64,000 nt of DNA, taken from the NCBI RefSeq assembly GCF_003402535.2, contig NZ_AP025170.1, positions 124,001 through 188,000 on the forward strand. The letters are read 5' to 3'. The translations under genes were made by a program, and so were the position numbers. The notes beneath the pieces are model-generated. The model was not told where the DNA came from, did no database searches, and saw only the letters and a program-made list of their open reading frames with translations. This document shows, piece by piece, positions 21,758 to 29,699 of the stretch (position 1 is its first letter; the number at the start of each line of letters is the position of its first letter). Origin of the DNA: Cupriavidus sp. P-10 (GTDB lineage Bacteria; Pseudomonadota; Gammaproteobacteria; Burkholderiales; Burkholderiaceae).

Positions 21758-23926
21758 TCAGAACGACGTCCTGAACCCCACCTTCACACTCCGCCCCGCC
21801 AGCGGCGCGATATCCCGCAGGATCGAGGTCGCATTGCGCGCATCCTGGTTGGTCAGGTTATCCCCGCGCAGGTACACCAGCGTCTGCGTCCCGGACACCT
21901 TGAACTTGTAGGTCAGCGCCAGGCTCAGCAGCGTATAGGCATCGGTCGGCGTGTCATTGCTCGGCACGCGCGTCTGCCTGGCCGCATACGTGACATCCAC
22001 GCGCGCGCCCCATGGCCCCGCGCCATACACCAGCGCACCGCCCAGGCGCAGCGGCGCCAGCCGCGGCAGCGGCTCGCCGGTGTCGCGGTTCTCGCCACGC
22101 ACGTAGTCGGCGCGCGCCTCGAAGTCGAGCGTGTCGCTGCTGGTCAGCATCTTCTGCAGCAGCCGGGTCTTGCCTTCGGCCTCGAAGCCGTAGAGCGTGG
22201 CCGGCACGCCCAGGTACTGGAATTCCGGCAACGCACCCGGGCTGCCGATGGCGACGACGTCGCCGGCCTCGTCGCGCGCGCGGCCCGTGGCCGACAGCGC
22301 CAGGTAGTTGGCAAAGCGGCTGTAGTAGCCCGATACGCTCGCGCTGTGCGCGCCCGACTTGAAGCGCGCGCCCAGGTCGATCGAGGTGGCGCGTTCCTTG
22401 TTGGCGTTGGGGTCGCCCACTTCCCACGAGCCGGTGGCCACGTGGGGGCCGTTGGCGTACAGCTCGTAGAAGGTCGGCGCGCGTTCCGTGTAAGACAGGT
22501 TGCTCGTCAGCGACCACGCCGGGTTGACCTTGTACAGCAGGCCGGCCGAGGCGCTGGTGGCGTTGAAGCTGCGGTTGGCGTCGGCAAAGCGGTCGTTGCC
22601 GTTGGCGCTGGCCTTGATGCTGCTGTGGTCGAGCCGGCCGCCGAAATTCAGCTTGAGGTCGCCCGAGGTGTTCAGCGGCAACTCTTCGAACAGGAACAGC
22701 GCGGCGTTGTCGGTATTGGTGCTCGGCACGAAGGCTTCCTCGCCCAGCGCGGAGAAGTCGGTGTGGCCGAACTGCGTGCCGATCACCCCCGTCATGTTGC
22801 CGATCCTGGCGTGCCTGGCCTCGAAGCGCGCATCCCAGCCGCGGTTCTTGAAGATCGTGCCGGTCTCGCCGTCCTCGATCTCCTTGTGCTCGTAGTCGGT
22901 GTAGCTGAACTTGCCCTTGACCGATTCGATCCAGCCGCCGGTGTTGCCGGCCAGGTTGCGCGCCTCGCCCTCCAGCGCGAAGCGGTCTTGCTTCATTTTC
23001 AGCCGCACGTCGTCCTCGGCGGGCGTGCCGTAGTCATTGCGGTAGGCGCTGTAGTTGGCGCCGAGGAAGCCATCGGCCCAGGTATAGGAGCCGCCCAGCG
23101 AGCCGCCCTGCTGCTCGGCGCTGGTGTTGGGCAGGCGGCCATAGGCTTCGCTTTCGCCCTCGGGCAGCGGCTCGGCGGCGCGCAGGCGGTCGCTGCGGGC
23201 GTAGCCGGGGATGCGCAGGTCGCTGGTCTTGCGTGCGAACGCATCGGCATGGACGGCGAACTGGCCGTTGCCGGCCTCGATCAGCGCGCTGGCATTGCGG
23301 GCCTGGTCGCCGCCGATGGTGCCGCTGGCATCCACGGCGCCGCCGACGCCTTCGATCGGCTCCTTGGGGATGCGGTTATCGATCACGTTGACCACGCCGC
23401 CGATGGCGTTGCCGCCGTACATCAGCGCCGCCGGACCGCGCACCACCTCGATGCGTTCGGCCACCAGCGGGTCCAGCGCCACTGCGTGGTCATAGGACAG
23501 CGTCGAGGCGTCGACGGTGCTGCCGCCGTTCTGCAGCACCTTGATGCGGTCGCCATCCAGGCCGCGGATCACCGGGCGGCTGGCATTGGGGCCGAAATAC
23601 GTCGACGACACGCCAGGCAGCTTGTCGAGCGTCTCGCCCAGCGTGCTGGCCTGGCGCACGGCCAGCGCGTCGCCGCCCAGTGTCGATACCGGCGCGACCA
23701 TGTCGTTCAGTTCGCTGCCGAGCGGGTTGGCGGTGACGACGACTTCGCGCAGCGTGCCGCTGGCGGTGGCGGTGGCCGGCGCTGTTTCGGCGGTGGGCGC
23801 AGGCGTGGCGGTCTGCGCGTGCGCAGGCGCCGCCAGGGCAGCGAGCGAGGCAGTCAGGGAAGCGGCAATGGCCGCGAGCGGGGTCAGGCAGGGGGCGCTG
23901 TTTTTCGAGCGGTTCTGTTTGGACAT
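21758..23926 (-). CDS. znuD: TonB-dependent outer-membrane receptor, probable zinc receptor ZnuD
   Basis: Outer-membrane receptor of about 722 residues with a signal peptide (MSKQNRSKN then a long alanine/leucine stretch ending in AHAQ). The plug domain is recognisable from LREVVVTANPLGSELND through LGETLDKLPGVSS to RPVIRGLDGDRIKVLQNG, the last being typical of ZnuD-type receptors. The beta-barrel ends in the expected aromatic residue (VGFRTSF). It is downstream of two COG0523 metallochaperone genes and zur on the same strand, which points to zinc import. A further in-frame ATG at 23980 exists, but 23926 gives a better leader. Metal specificity is inferred from context. Confidence 0.82.
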   Translation of the reverse strand: MSKQNRSKNSAPCLTPLAAIAASLTASLAALAAPAHAQTATPAPTAETAPATATASGTLREVVVTANPLGSELNDMVAPVSTLGGDALAVRQASTLGETLDKLPGVSSTYFGPNASRPVIRGLDGDRIKVLQNGGSTVDASTLSYDHAVALDPLVAERIEVVRGPAALMYGGNAIGGVVNVIDNRIPKEPIEGVGGAVDASGTIGGDQARNASALIEAGNGQFAVHADAFARKTSDLRIPGYARSDRLRAAEPLPEGESEAYGRLPNTSAEQQGGSLGGSYTWADGFLGANYSAYRNDYGTPAEDDVRLKMKQDRFALEGEARNLAGNTGGWIESVKGKFSYTDYEHKEIEDGETGTIFKNRGWDARFEARHARIGNMTGVIGTQFGHTDFSALGEEAFVPSTNTDNAALFLFEELPLNTSGDLKLNFGGRLDHSSIKASANGNDRFADANRSFNATSASAGLLYKVNPAWSLTSNLSYTERAPTFYELYANGPHVATGSWEVGDPNANKERATSIDLGARFKSGAHSASVSGYYSRFANYLALSATGRARDEAGDVVAIGSPGALPEFQYLGVPATLYGFEAEGKTRLLQKMLTSSDTLDFEARADYVRGENRDTGEPLPRLAPLRLGGALVYGAGPWGARVDVTYAARQTRVPSNDTPTDAYTLLSLALTYKFKVSGTQTLVYLRGDNLTNQDARNATSILRDIAPLAGRSVKVGFRTSF

Positions 23927-24082
23927 GGCGCGCATAGCGAGGCGTGGCAATCGGCCCCGGCTGGCCAGCAGGTACGGCATGGCGCGCCACGCCCAACGGG
24001 TATGGCCGCGCCGCGCAGGCGGCAGGCGTTCAGCTCGGGAAAAATTCGAAAGCCGGACACGCGGCGATGGCCGCGTCCCGGA

Positions 24083-24511
24083 TCAGGCGAGGGCGATGGC
24101 CGGCGCCGGTGGCGCGCGCGAATGGAAGGGGTGGGCGGCAGGCAGGTCGGGCCAGCGCCAGGCGAGATTGGCCGGCTTGGCCGGCTTGCCGAAGGCGAGC
24201 CGCGGCAACGGCAGCTTGCCGCACAGCGTGTCGGCGACCGTGGCGCCGTCGAACAGCACGCAGGAGTGGCCGCTGAATTTCTGTGCCAGCGAGTGGGAGT
24301 CGGTATCGGCGTCAGTGCCGGCGTCAGTGCCGGCGTCAGTGCCGGCATCGGCCGCGGCCAGCGTAGCTGCGGCAGGCGGCAGCAGGCCGCCGTGCACGAT
24401 GCGGTGGGTCAGCCCGGCATGCTGCGCCAGCAGCAGGCATAGCGCCAGCCATAGCGCCGGCCAAAGGCCCGGGCCGTGCGTGCGCAGGCGGGCGAACCAG
24501 TCAGTGCGCAT
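24083..24511 (-). CDS. Small membrane-anchored or secreted protein, DUF2946-like
   Basis: Protein of about 142 residues, starting MRTDWFARLRTHG with a hydrophobic segment (LWPALWLALCLLLAQHAG), then HRIVHGG, a DAGT tandem repeat, and a cysteine/histidine-containing part (SGHSCVLFDGATVADTLCG). This matches the layout of DUF2946 proteins often found beside metal receptor genes. The start overlaps the end of the upstream COG0523 gene by about 11 bases and the znuD-like gene follows. A role in periplasmic zinc handling is a guess from neighbours and its His/Cys residues. Confidence 0.68.
   Translation of the reverse strand: MRTDWFARLRTHGPGLWPALWLALCLLLAQHAGLTHRIVHGGLLPPAAATLAAADAGTDAGTDAGTDADTDSHSLAQKFSGHSCVLFDGATVADTLCGKLPLPRLAFGKPAKPANLAWRWPDLPAAHPFHSRAPPAPAIALA
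24308..24351 (-). repeat. 12-bp tandem repeat inside the DUF2946-like gene
   Basis: Three exact copies of GGCGTCAGTGCC plus a partial fourth. On the coding (minus) strand they encode repeated DAGT units in the linker between the membrane segment and the Cys/His part. Unit length keeps the frame, so copy number could vary between strains without breaking the gene. Confidence 0.8.
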
Positions 24512-25766
24512 GGGGATGGTGCGGCGCGCCGCAGCCGCAATCGTCACCATGGTCATGATCGTGGTCATGGCCATGGTCGTGCTCATGGTCCTCGTCCAGA
24601 TCGTCGACCCACGCCGGGAACGGGTCCGCGTAGGTGGCCCACGCCGCTGTGCCGGCCGCCATTTCTGCGTCGTCCAGCAGGCAGGCATCGAGCCGCGCCG
24701 CCAGCGCGGCCGCGTCCAGGTCCATGCCGATCAGCACCAGTTCCTGGCGGCGGTCGCCAAACGGTGCCGGCGCCCCATCGACCTCCATGTCGGCCTCGAT
24801 CTCGGCGCGGTCCGCGTCATCGGTCGGCCACTCGGCCGGATCCAGCGCGGCCCACCAGGCGCCAGCGCCGCCGTGGCGGCACACGCCGCCGGCCTGGTTC
24901 CAGTCACCGGCGGTGTCCATGCGGCTCGCCAGCCAGAACAGGCCCCTGGAGCGCAGCACGCTGCCGTGTTCGCGCAGCCATTCGGTATGGATCAGGTCGG
25001 CAAAGCGCTGCGGATGGAACGGGCGGCGGCGCCGGTACACCAGCGTCGACACGCCGCAGTCTGGCTCCGGCGCCGTGCCCTGCAGCGCGGCCAGCCAGCC
25101 CGGGGCATCAGCGGTGGCGGCAAAGTCGAAGCGGCCGGTGCCGGACACGCGCTGCGGCGGCACGTTGCCGAAGCTGGCATCGACGATATCGGCGCGCGGG
25201 TTCAGCGCATGCAGCACCGCGCGCAGCCGCGCCAGCGCGTCTGCACTGGCGAGGTCGGTCTTGTTCAGCAGGATGACGTCGCAGAACTCGACCTGCGCGG
25301 CCAGCACTTCCGCGACGGTGCGGTCGTCTTCCGGCCCCTGCGCCAGGCCGCGGTCGGCCAGGAAATCGGCTTCGTTGAGGTTGGCCAGGAAGGTGGCCGC
25401 GTCGACCACCGTCACCAGCGTGTCGGGCTGCAGCGCGGCATCGGGGCCGGCGCCGTGCTCGGCCTCGAACAGGAAACCCTCGGCGATGGCGAGCGGGTCG
25501 TCCCGGCCGTCCGCCTCGACCAGCAGCGCATCGAAGCGGCCTTGCGCGGCCAGCCGCGCGGCCTCGGCCATCAGCGTGTCGGCATCCGGCAGGACCGTGG
25601 CCTCGCAGCCGGGCGGCAGCGGCGCCAGCGTCTGGCCGTCCTGCGCGCCGCAGACCAGCACGGCCACGCGCCCGCCGGCGCCTTGCGCAAGCAGGTGGTT
25701 CAGCAGCGTGGTCTTGCCGGCGCCGGTAAAGCCGGACAGCACGGTGACGGGCAGGCGATCAGCCAT
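24501..25766 (-). CDS. COG0523 (CobW/ZigA-like) P-loop GTPase lacking the CxCC motif, His-rich tail
   Basis: Metallochaperone-type GTPase of 421 residues. Walker A is GFTGAGKTTLLNHL near residue 11; guanine specificity comes from LLNKTDL. The C-terminal half has the CobW_C domain and ends in a His/Asp tail (DEDHEHDHGHDHDHDHG...). In the place where COG0523 proteins carry GCICC, this one reads PPGCEATVL, with a single cysteine, so the canonical metal site is degenerate. The start at 25766 (MADRLPVTVLSG) is set by the domain boundary. A palindrome about 68-84 bases upstream is a candidate Zur operator. Confidence 0.85.
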   Translation of the reverse strand: MADRLPVTVLSGFTGAGKTTLLNHLLAQGAGGRVAVLVCGAQDGQTLAPLPPGCEATVLPDADTLMAEAARLAAQGRFDALLVEADGRDDPLAIAEGFLFEAEHGAGPDAALQPDTLVTVVDAATFLANLNEADFLADRGLAQGPEDDRTVAEVLAAQVEFCDVILLNKTDLASADALARLRAVLHALNPRADIVDASFGNVPPQRVSGTGRFDFAATADAPGWLAALQGTAPEPDCGVSTLVYRRRRPFHPQRFADLIHTEWLREHGSVLRSRGLFWLASRMDTAGDWNQAGGVCRHGGAGAWWAALDPAEWPTDDADRAEIEADMEVDGAPAPFGDRRQELVLIGMDLDAAALAARLDACLLDDAEMAAGTAAWATYADPFPAWVDDLDEDHEHDHGHDHDHDHGDDCGCGAPHHPHAH

Positions 25767-25833
25767 GGCGGGAGAGTGGAGAAGGTGACGGACCGGTCGC
25801 GAACAGGTCGCGCATGCGGTGCGCTTCCGGTTA

Positions 25834-25850
25834 TTGCAACAAAGTTGCGA
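25834..25850 (-). promoter_or_regulatory. Candidate Zur operator upstream of the COG0523 gene
   Basis: Palindrome TTGCAAC-AAA-GTTGCGA, with core GCAAC/GTTGC perfect. The same arrangement TGCAA-N5-TTGCR is found upstream of zur at 28692-28708. It lies 68-84 bases before the start codon and overlaps an AT-rich stretch (GGTAAATTCGC on the coding strand) that could be the promoter. Regulation by Zur is inferred from the matching pair. Confidence 0.55.
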
Positions 25851-25957
25851 ATTTACCAGAAAGGCCCCGCCGGCGACAGCCGGACGATTCTCACAATGGT
25901 AGGCCGTGGCCGCGCCACGACAAGTGCAGCAGCGCCCGGCGGGCGCGCGCCAATGCA

Positions 25958-25982
25958 AACGGCCCGGTCAAACCGGGCCGTT
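25958..25982 (-). terminator. Rho-independent-like terminator downstream of dksA
   Basis: Perfect 10-bp stem AACGGCCCGG/CCGGGCCGTT with loop TCAAA. It lies 38 bases after the dksA stop and before the COG0523 promoter region. On the minus strand the stem ends in GTTTGC, a short T-run. It should separate dksA from the downstream zinc genes. Confidence 0.75.
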
Positions 25983-26020
25983 GTGGTGCGGCAACGCCGG
26001 CAGGCCGGCGCGCCCGGGGA

Positions 26021-26710
26021 TCAGTCCCCGAACAGCTTCTGGCGCAGTTCGCGGCGTTGCTGCGCTTCCAGCGACAGCGTCGCGGTGGGCCGGGCCAGCA
26101 GGCGCGGCACGCCGATCGGCTCGCCGGTTTCCTCGCACCAGCCGTAGTCGCCGGACTCGATGCGCTGCAGCGACTGCTCGACCTTCTTCAGCAGCTTGCG
26201 CTCGCGGTCGCGCGTGCGCAGTTCCAGCGCATGCTCTTCCTCGATGGTGGCGCGGTCGGCCGGATCCGGCACGATGACCGTTTCGCGCAGGTGTTCCGTG
26301 GTCTGGTCAGCGTTCTTGAGGATTTCGTCACGCAGCTGTTCAAGCCGATGCTTGAAGAAGGCGAGCTGCGCTTCATTCATGTAATCCTTGTCGCTCATCT
26401 TCAGGATTTCAGCTTCAGTCAGAAGTTTGTTGCTGCTCATGGTTGCTGCTGATTCTCTTGTTGAGGCGGCCGGCGGCGTCTGGGTCCGCTCGGATTCGCT
26501 GTCCGTGCGCTTGCGCGCCACGGTCGTCGTTTCACTCTGGCTGGCTGCAGTCTTGCTGCTTCGCGGGCCTCCCTTCGTTGCGCCCGCTTCGGCGTTCGCC
26601 GTACTGCCGCGGGGAGCGGGCGCGGCCTTCACAGGCTGCGCCTTGAGCGTCTCTGCCGCGGCACTACCTGTCTTGCTGCGGCTTTCTTTCGTCTTCGTTG
26701 CGGCTGTCAT
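26021..26710 (-). CDS. dksA: RNA polymerase-binding transcription factor DksA, single-cysteine type with long N-terminal extension
   Basis: Binds the RNA polymerase secondary channel and works with ppGpp in the stringent response. The last 139 residues (from MSSNKLLTEAEILKM) are a standard DksA: coiled-coil hairpin with the acidic tip DPADRATIEEE, and C-terminal SLEAQQRRELRQKLFGD. The globular zinc-finger region reads WCEETGEP...TLSLEA, so only one of four usual cysteines remains. Upstream of this core is a 90-residue low-complexity Ala/Lys/Thr/Ser segment; ATG at 26710 has a good GAGAGAGG ribosome binding site, whereas the internal ATG at 26440 has a weak one. Length could therefore be 229 or 139. 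Confidence 0.9.
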   Translation of the reverse strand: MTAATKTKESRSKTGSAAAETLKAQPVKAAPAPRGSTANAEAGATKGGPRSSKTAASQSETTTVARKRTDSESERTQTPPAASTRESAATMSSNKLLTEAEILKMSDKDYMNEAQLAFFKHRLEQLRDEILKNADQTTEHLRETVIVPDPADRATIEEEHALELRTRDRERKLLKKVEQSLQRIESGDYGWCEETGEPIGVPRLLARPTATLSLEAQQRRELRQKLFGD

Positions 26711-27030
26711 GGGACACCTCTCTCTCGCGTCAGTCAGTGACGGCGCGTGCCGAGGCACCCCAAGCGGAAAGGCGGTCTCCGCACGAAGCACTGCGACCGC
26801 ACCTGCCCGGCGGCCTGCCTCGTGCTGACGACAACCGCCGCCCTGCAAGATCCCGGGGCGGAAAAAAGGTGCGCCACCGGTATCAAATCCGGCCTATTGT
26901 ACTTGAACAAATTTTTCCGAGATACGGGGGAAAGCCAGCCTGCACTTCGGTATTTCCCCGGTACCCCGAACGGGGGTGGCCGTGAGAGGGTGTCCGCTGG
27001 CAGGAGCCGCCCGTGCGGCGGCCCGTGCAC
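26711..27030 (-). promoter_or_regulatory. Gap between the COG0523 gene and dksA: dksA promoter region and possible terminator hairpins
   Basis: This 320-base stretch has no supported gene. Near 26895-26925 it turns AT-rich (AACAAATTTTTCC on the plus strand), and on the minus strand TACAAT could be a -10 element for dksA, although I see no good -35. Two short GC hairpins, ACCCCG/CGGGGGT near 26972-26986 and GCCGC/GCGGC near 27007-27020, could end the upstream COG0523 transcript. Confidence 0.35.
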
Positions 27031-28125
27031 TCAGGCCAGGCAGTTCTCCAGCCCCTTGAGAATGGCGTCCCGCGGCAGGTCCACGCCGATAAATACCATC
27101 TTGGTGCCCGGCGTCTCGTCTTCCCACTTGGCGCCGATATCGCTGCCCATCAACTGGTGGACGCCCTGGAACACGACTTTCCGGTCCACACCCTCCATAT
27201 ATAGTACGCCCTTGTAGCGCAGCAGTTTTTCCCCGTACACCGCCAGAATCCCCGACAGGAATTCTTCCAGCTTGCCGTAGTGGAAGGGCTTGTCGCTGCG
27301 GAAGACGAACGACGCGATGCGGTCGGTGTGGTGATGGTGATGGTGGTGGTCGTGCCCGTGGCCATGGTGGCCGTGGTCGTGCCCATGGTCGTGGCCGCAG
27401 TCGTCTGCGCACTGCTCACCGTGCTCGTGCTCGTGGTCATGATCGTGGTCGTGACCATGTTCGTCGGCGCGCAGGAATTCGGGATCCAGTTCCAGCTTCT
27501 CGTTCAGGTTGAAGCCGCGCAGGTCGAAAATGGTGTCGATCGCCGTCTCGCCGAAGTTCGCCGTGCGGATCGGCGCCCGCGGGTTCATGTGCAGCAGGCG
27601 GTGGCGCAGCTCGGCCACGTCGTCCTCGCTGACGAGGTCGGACTTGGTGATGAAGATGGCATCGGCAAAGCCGACCTGGCGCTGCGCCTCTTCCTGCTTG
27701 TCCAGCTGCATGTGCGCATGCTTGGCGTCGACCAGCGTGATCACCGCGTCGAGCAGGTAGCGCGAGGCGATTTCCTCGTCCATGAAGAAGGTCTGCGCCA
27801 CCGGGCCCGGGTTGGCCACGCCGGTGGTCTCGATCACCACGCGGTCGAAGTCGATCTCGCCGGCGTCGCGGCGCGTCAGCAGCCCGGACAGCGCCTGCAC
27901 CAGGTCGCCGCGGATGGTGCAGCAGATGCAGCCGTTGCTCATCTGCACGATCTGCTCGCGGCCATCCTGCACCAGGATCTCGTTGTCGATGTTTTCCTCG
28001 CCGAACTCGTTCTCGATGACGGCGATCTTCATGCCGTGCTGCTCGTTCAGGATGCGCTTGAGCAGGGTGGTCTTGCCGCTGCCGAGGAAGCCGGTCAGGA
28101 TCGTGACCGGGGTCAGTTTGGACAT
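27031..28125 (-). CDS. COG0523 (CobW/YeiR/ZigA-like) zinc metallochaperone GTPase with CxCC motif and His-rich loop
   Basis: GTPase of 364 residues thought to deliver zinc to client proteins. Walker A GFLGSGKTTLLKR is near residue 12, ENEFGEENIDN is the switch region, the canonical metal motif GCICCTIRGDL follows, then VVIETTGVANPGP and the guanine-recognition FITKSDL. A loop of about 45 residues (roughly 215-260) is dominated by His/Asp repeats ending in HHHHHHHTDR, a probable zinc buffer. The CobW C-terminal domain follows. It starts 30 bases after zur on the same strand, so zur probably heads this transcript. Confidence 0.93.
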   Translation of the reverse strand: MSKLTPVTILTGFLGSGKTTLLKRILNEQHGMKIAVIENEFGEENIDNEILVQDGREQIVQMSNGCICCTIRGDLVQALSGLLTRRDAGEIDFDRVVIETTGVANPGPVAQTFFMDEEIASRYLLDAVITLVDAKHAHMQLDKQEEAQRQVGFADAIFITKSDLVSEDDVAELRHRLLHMNPRAPIRTANFGETAIDTIFDLRGFNLNEKLELDPEFLRADEHGHDHDHDHEHEHGEQCADDCGHDHGHDHGHHGHGHDHHHHHHHTDRIASFVFRSDKPFHYGKLEEFLSGILAVYGEKLLRYKGVLYMEGVDRKVVFQGVHQLMGSDIGAKWEDETPGTKMVFIGVDLPRDAILKGLENCLA

Positions 28126-28155
28126 TTGTTGTTCTCCGGGAAATAAGAGTGCCGG

Positions 28156-28662
28156 TCAGTGGGCGGCGGGCGTACGCTTGCCGCACTCGGCGCAGACGCC
28201 GTTCACGGTCAGTTCGACATGTTCGATGGCAAAGCCGCTGGGCACGCGCGGCGCGGCCGGCTGGGCCGGGGCGCTGGCGTCGTCCAGGCAGAAGGTACGG
28301 TCGCAGCGGGTGCAGTGGAAATGGCTGTGCTGGCGATGTTCCTGCGCGCGCGCGGCCTCGTGCTCGACCAGGCTGAAGCGGAACACGCGGTCGTTGCCGG
28401 CGCGCTTCTGCGCCACGCCCTGATCCACCAGCCAGTCCAGCACGCGGTACACGGTGACGCGGTCGATGGTCTCGCCCTGCTCGGGCAGGCGGTCGATCAC
28501 GGCCTGGTGGGTCAGCGCTTCGTCGCTGCCGATCAGGCAGGCCAGGATGCACAGCCGCGGCTGCGTCACGCGCGCGCCCAGCTGGCGCAGGCGCTCGTGG
28601 GCGGCTTCTAGGATGGCGGGCGCCAGTGCGGCGGACGGCCCGTCCGGGCTAATGCGGGTCAT
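28156..28662 (-). CDS. zur: Fur-family regulator, probable zinc uptake regulator Zur
   Basis: Metal-sensing repressor of about 168 residues. It has a winged helix (VTQPRLCILACL ... TIDRVTVYRVLDWLVDQG) and a dimerisation domain with HSHFHCTRCDRTFCLDD and C-terminal CAECGKR, giving two CxxC pairs for structural zinc. Fur-family identity is clear; Zur rather than Fur or PerR is inferred from the adjacent COG0523 genes and ZnuD-like receptor. ATG at 28662 is preferred; a GTG at 28686 is possible. The upstream palindrome at 28692-28708 would allow autoregulation. Confidence 0.88.
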   Translation of the reverse strand: MTRISPDGPSAALAPAILEAAHERLRQLGARVTQPRLCILACLIGSDEALTHQAVIDRLPEQGETIDRVTVYRVLDWLVDQGVAQKRAGNDRVFRFSLVEHEAARAQEHRQHSHFHCTRCDRTFCLDDASAPAQPAAPRVPSGFAIEHVELTVNGVCAECGKRTPAAH

Positions 28663-28691
28663 GGGCCGATTTAACCATAGGCCCACGGTTG

Positions 28692-28708
28692 ATGCAATTC
28701 AGTTGCAA
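28692..28708. promoter_or_regulatory. Candidate Zur operator between zur and the divergent hydrolase gene
   Basis: TGCAA-TTCAG-TTGCA is a perfect 5-bp inverted repeat with 5-base spacing, extendable as ATGCAAT/GTTGCAA. The geometry is identical to the site at 25834-25850. It is 30-46 bases upstream of the zur ATG and about 92 bases upstream of the divergent hydrolase start, so it could regulate both. Confidence 0.55.
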
Positions 28709-28799
28709 CGGTCCATGGATGCACCCCGCGGTCACGGGCGGCGCCGAGGCCGGGGTTTGCGCCTATGATCGACAAGCGACCCAGAAGCGGAGACACGCC

Positions 28800-29699
28800 A
28801 TGCTGAACGACGCCAGCGCGTTGCTGTTCCCCAATTTCGAACCCTTCCGGCACCGTATCGGCGAGGTCGAGATCGCCGGCGTGCAGGGCGGTTCGGGCCC
28901 GCCGCTGCTGCTGTTGCACGGCCATCCGCAAAGCCACCTGATCTGGCACCGGGTGGCGCCGAGGCTGGCCGACCACTTCACCGTGATTGCCACCGACCTG
29001 CGCGGCTATGGCAGCAGCTCGGCGCCGCCGGGCAACGCCGGGCATGAGCGTTACAGCAAGCGCGCCATGGCGCAGGACCAGGTCGGGCTGATGGCGAAGT
29101 TCGGCTTTACGCGCTTTGCGCTGTGCGGCCACGACCGCGGCGCGCGCGTCGCGCACCGGCTCTGCGCCGACCACCCCGAGGCCGTGAGCCGCGCCATGCT
29201 GCTCGACATCGCCCCCACGCTGGCCATGTACGAGCGCACCAGCATGGCCTTTGCCGCGGCCTACTGGCACTGGTTCTTCCTGATCCAGCCCACGCCGTTC
29301 CCCGAGACGCTGATCAACGCCGAGCCCGAGTTCTACCTGCAGAAGCTGGTCGGCCTGCGCCAGGCCGGGCCGAGCCCGTTCGCCCCGGACGCGATGGCGG
29401 CCTACGTGGCGGCCATGCGCGACCCGGCGCGGGTGCATGCCATGTGCGAGGACTACCGCGCCGCCGCCACCATCGACCTGGAGCATGACCGCGCCGACCG
29501 CGAGGCCGGGCGCCGGCTGGCGCTGCCGCTGCGCGTGCTGTGGGGCGAGCACGGCGTGGTGGCGCGCTGCTTCGAACCGCTGGCGTTGTGGCAGGAGGTG
29601 GCGACCGACGTGAGCGGCGAAGCCCTGCCGTGCGGGCACTACATCCCGGAAGAAGCCCCAGAACCGCTAGTTGAGGAAATGCTCGGTTTTTTCCGTTGA
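28800..29699 (+). CDS. Alpha/beta hydrolase of the haloacetate (fluoroacetate) dehalogenase group
   Basis: Cytosolic hydrolase of 299 residues. The nucleophile elbow is CGHDRGAR (Asp, with the carboxylate-binding Arg two residues later); the halide-pocket His-Trp appears in AAYWHWFFLIQP; the oxyanion HGHPQSHLIWH precedes them; the catalytic His is in CGHYIPEEAPE. These match the fluoroacetate dehalogenase template closely, although epoxide hydrolase-like relatives share most of it and activity may be on another haloacid. The start ATG at 28800 follows AGCGGAGACACGCC. It is divergent from zur and followed by an orphan Bug receptor. The 293 bases after it hold no gene I can support. Confidence 0.83.
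   Translation: MLNDASALLFPNFEPFRHRIGEVEIAGVQGGSGPPLLLLHGHPQSHLIWHRVAPRLADHFTVIATDLRGYGSSSAPPGNAGHERYSKRAMAQDQVGLMAKFGFTRFALCGHDRGARVAHRLCADHPEAVSRAMLLDIAPTLAMYERTSMAFAAAYWHWFFLIQPTPFPETLINAEPEFYLQKLVGLRQAGPSPFAPDAMAAYVAAMRDPARVHAMCEDYRAAATIDLEHDRADREAGRRLALPLRVLWGEHGVVARCFEPLALWQEVATDVSGEALPCGHYIPEEAPEPLVEEMLGFFR

Noticed and set aside
21236..24442. Very long plus-strand open frame (over 1000 codons) opposite the TonB receptor gene
   Set aside because: It is the antisense shadow of a confirmed receptor gene, low-complexity and Arg/Ala/Gly rich. GC-rich third positions keep frames open on the opposite strand throughout this window.
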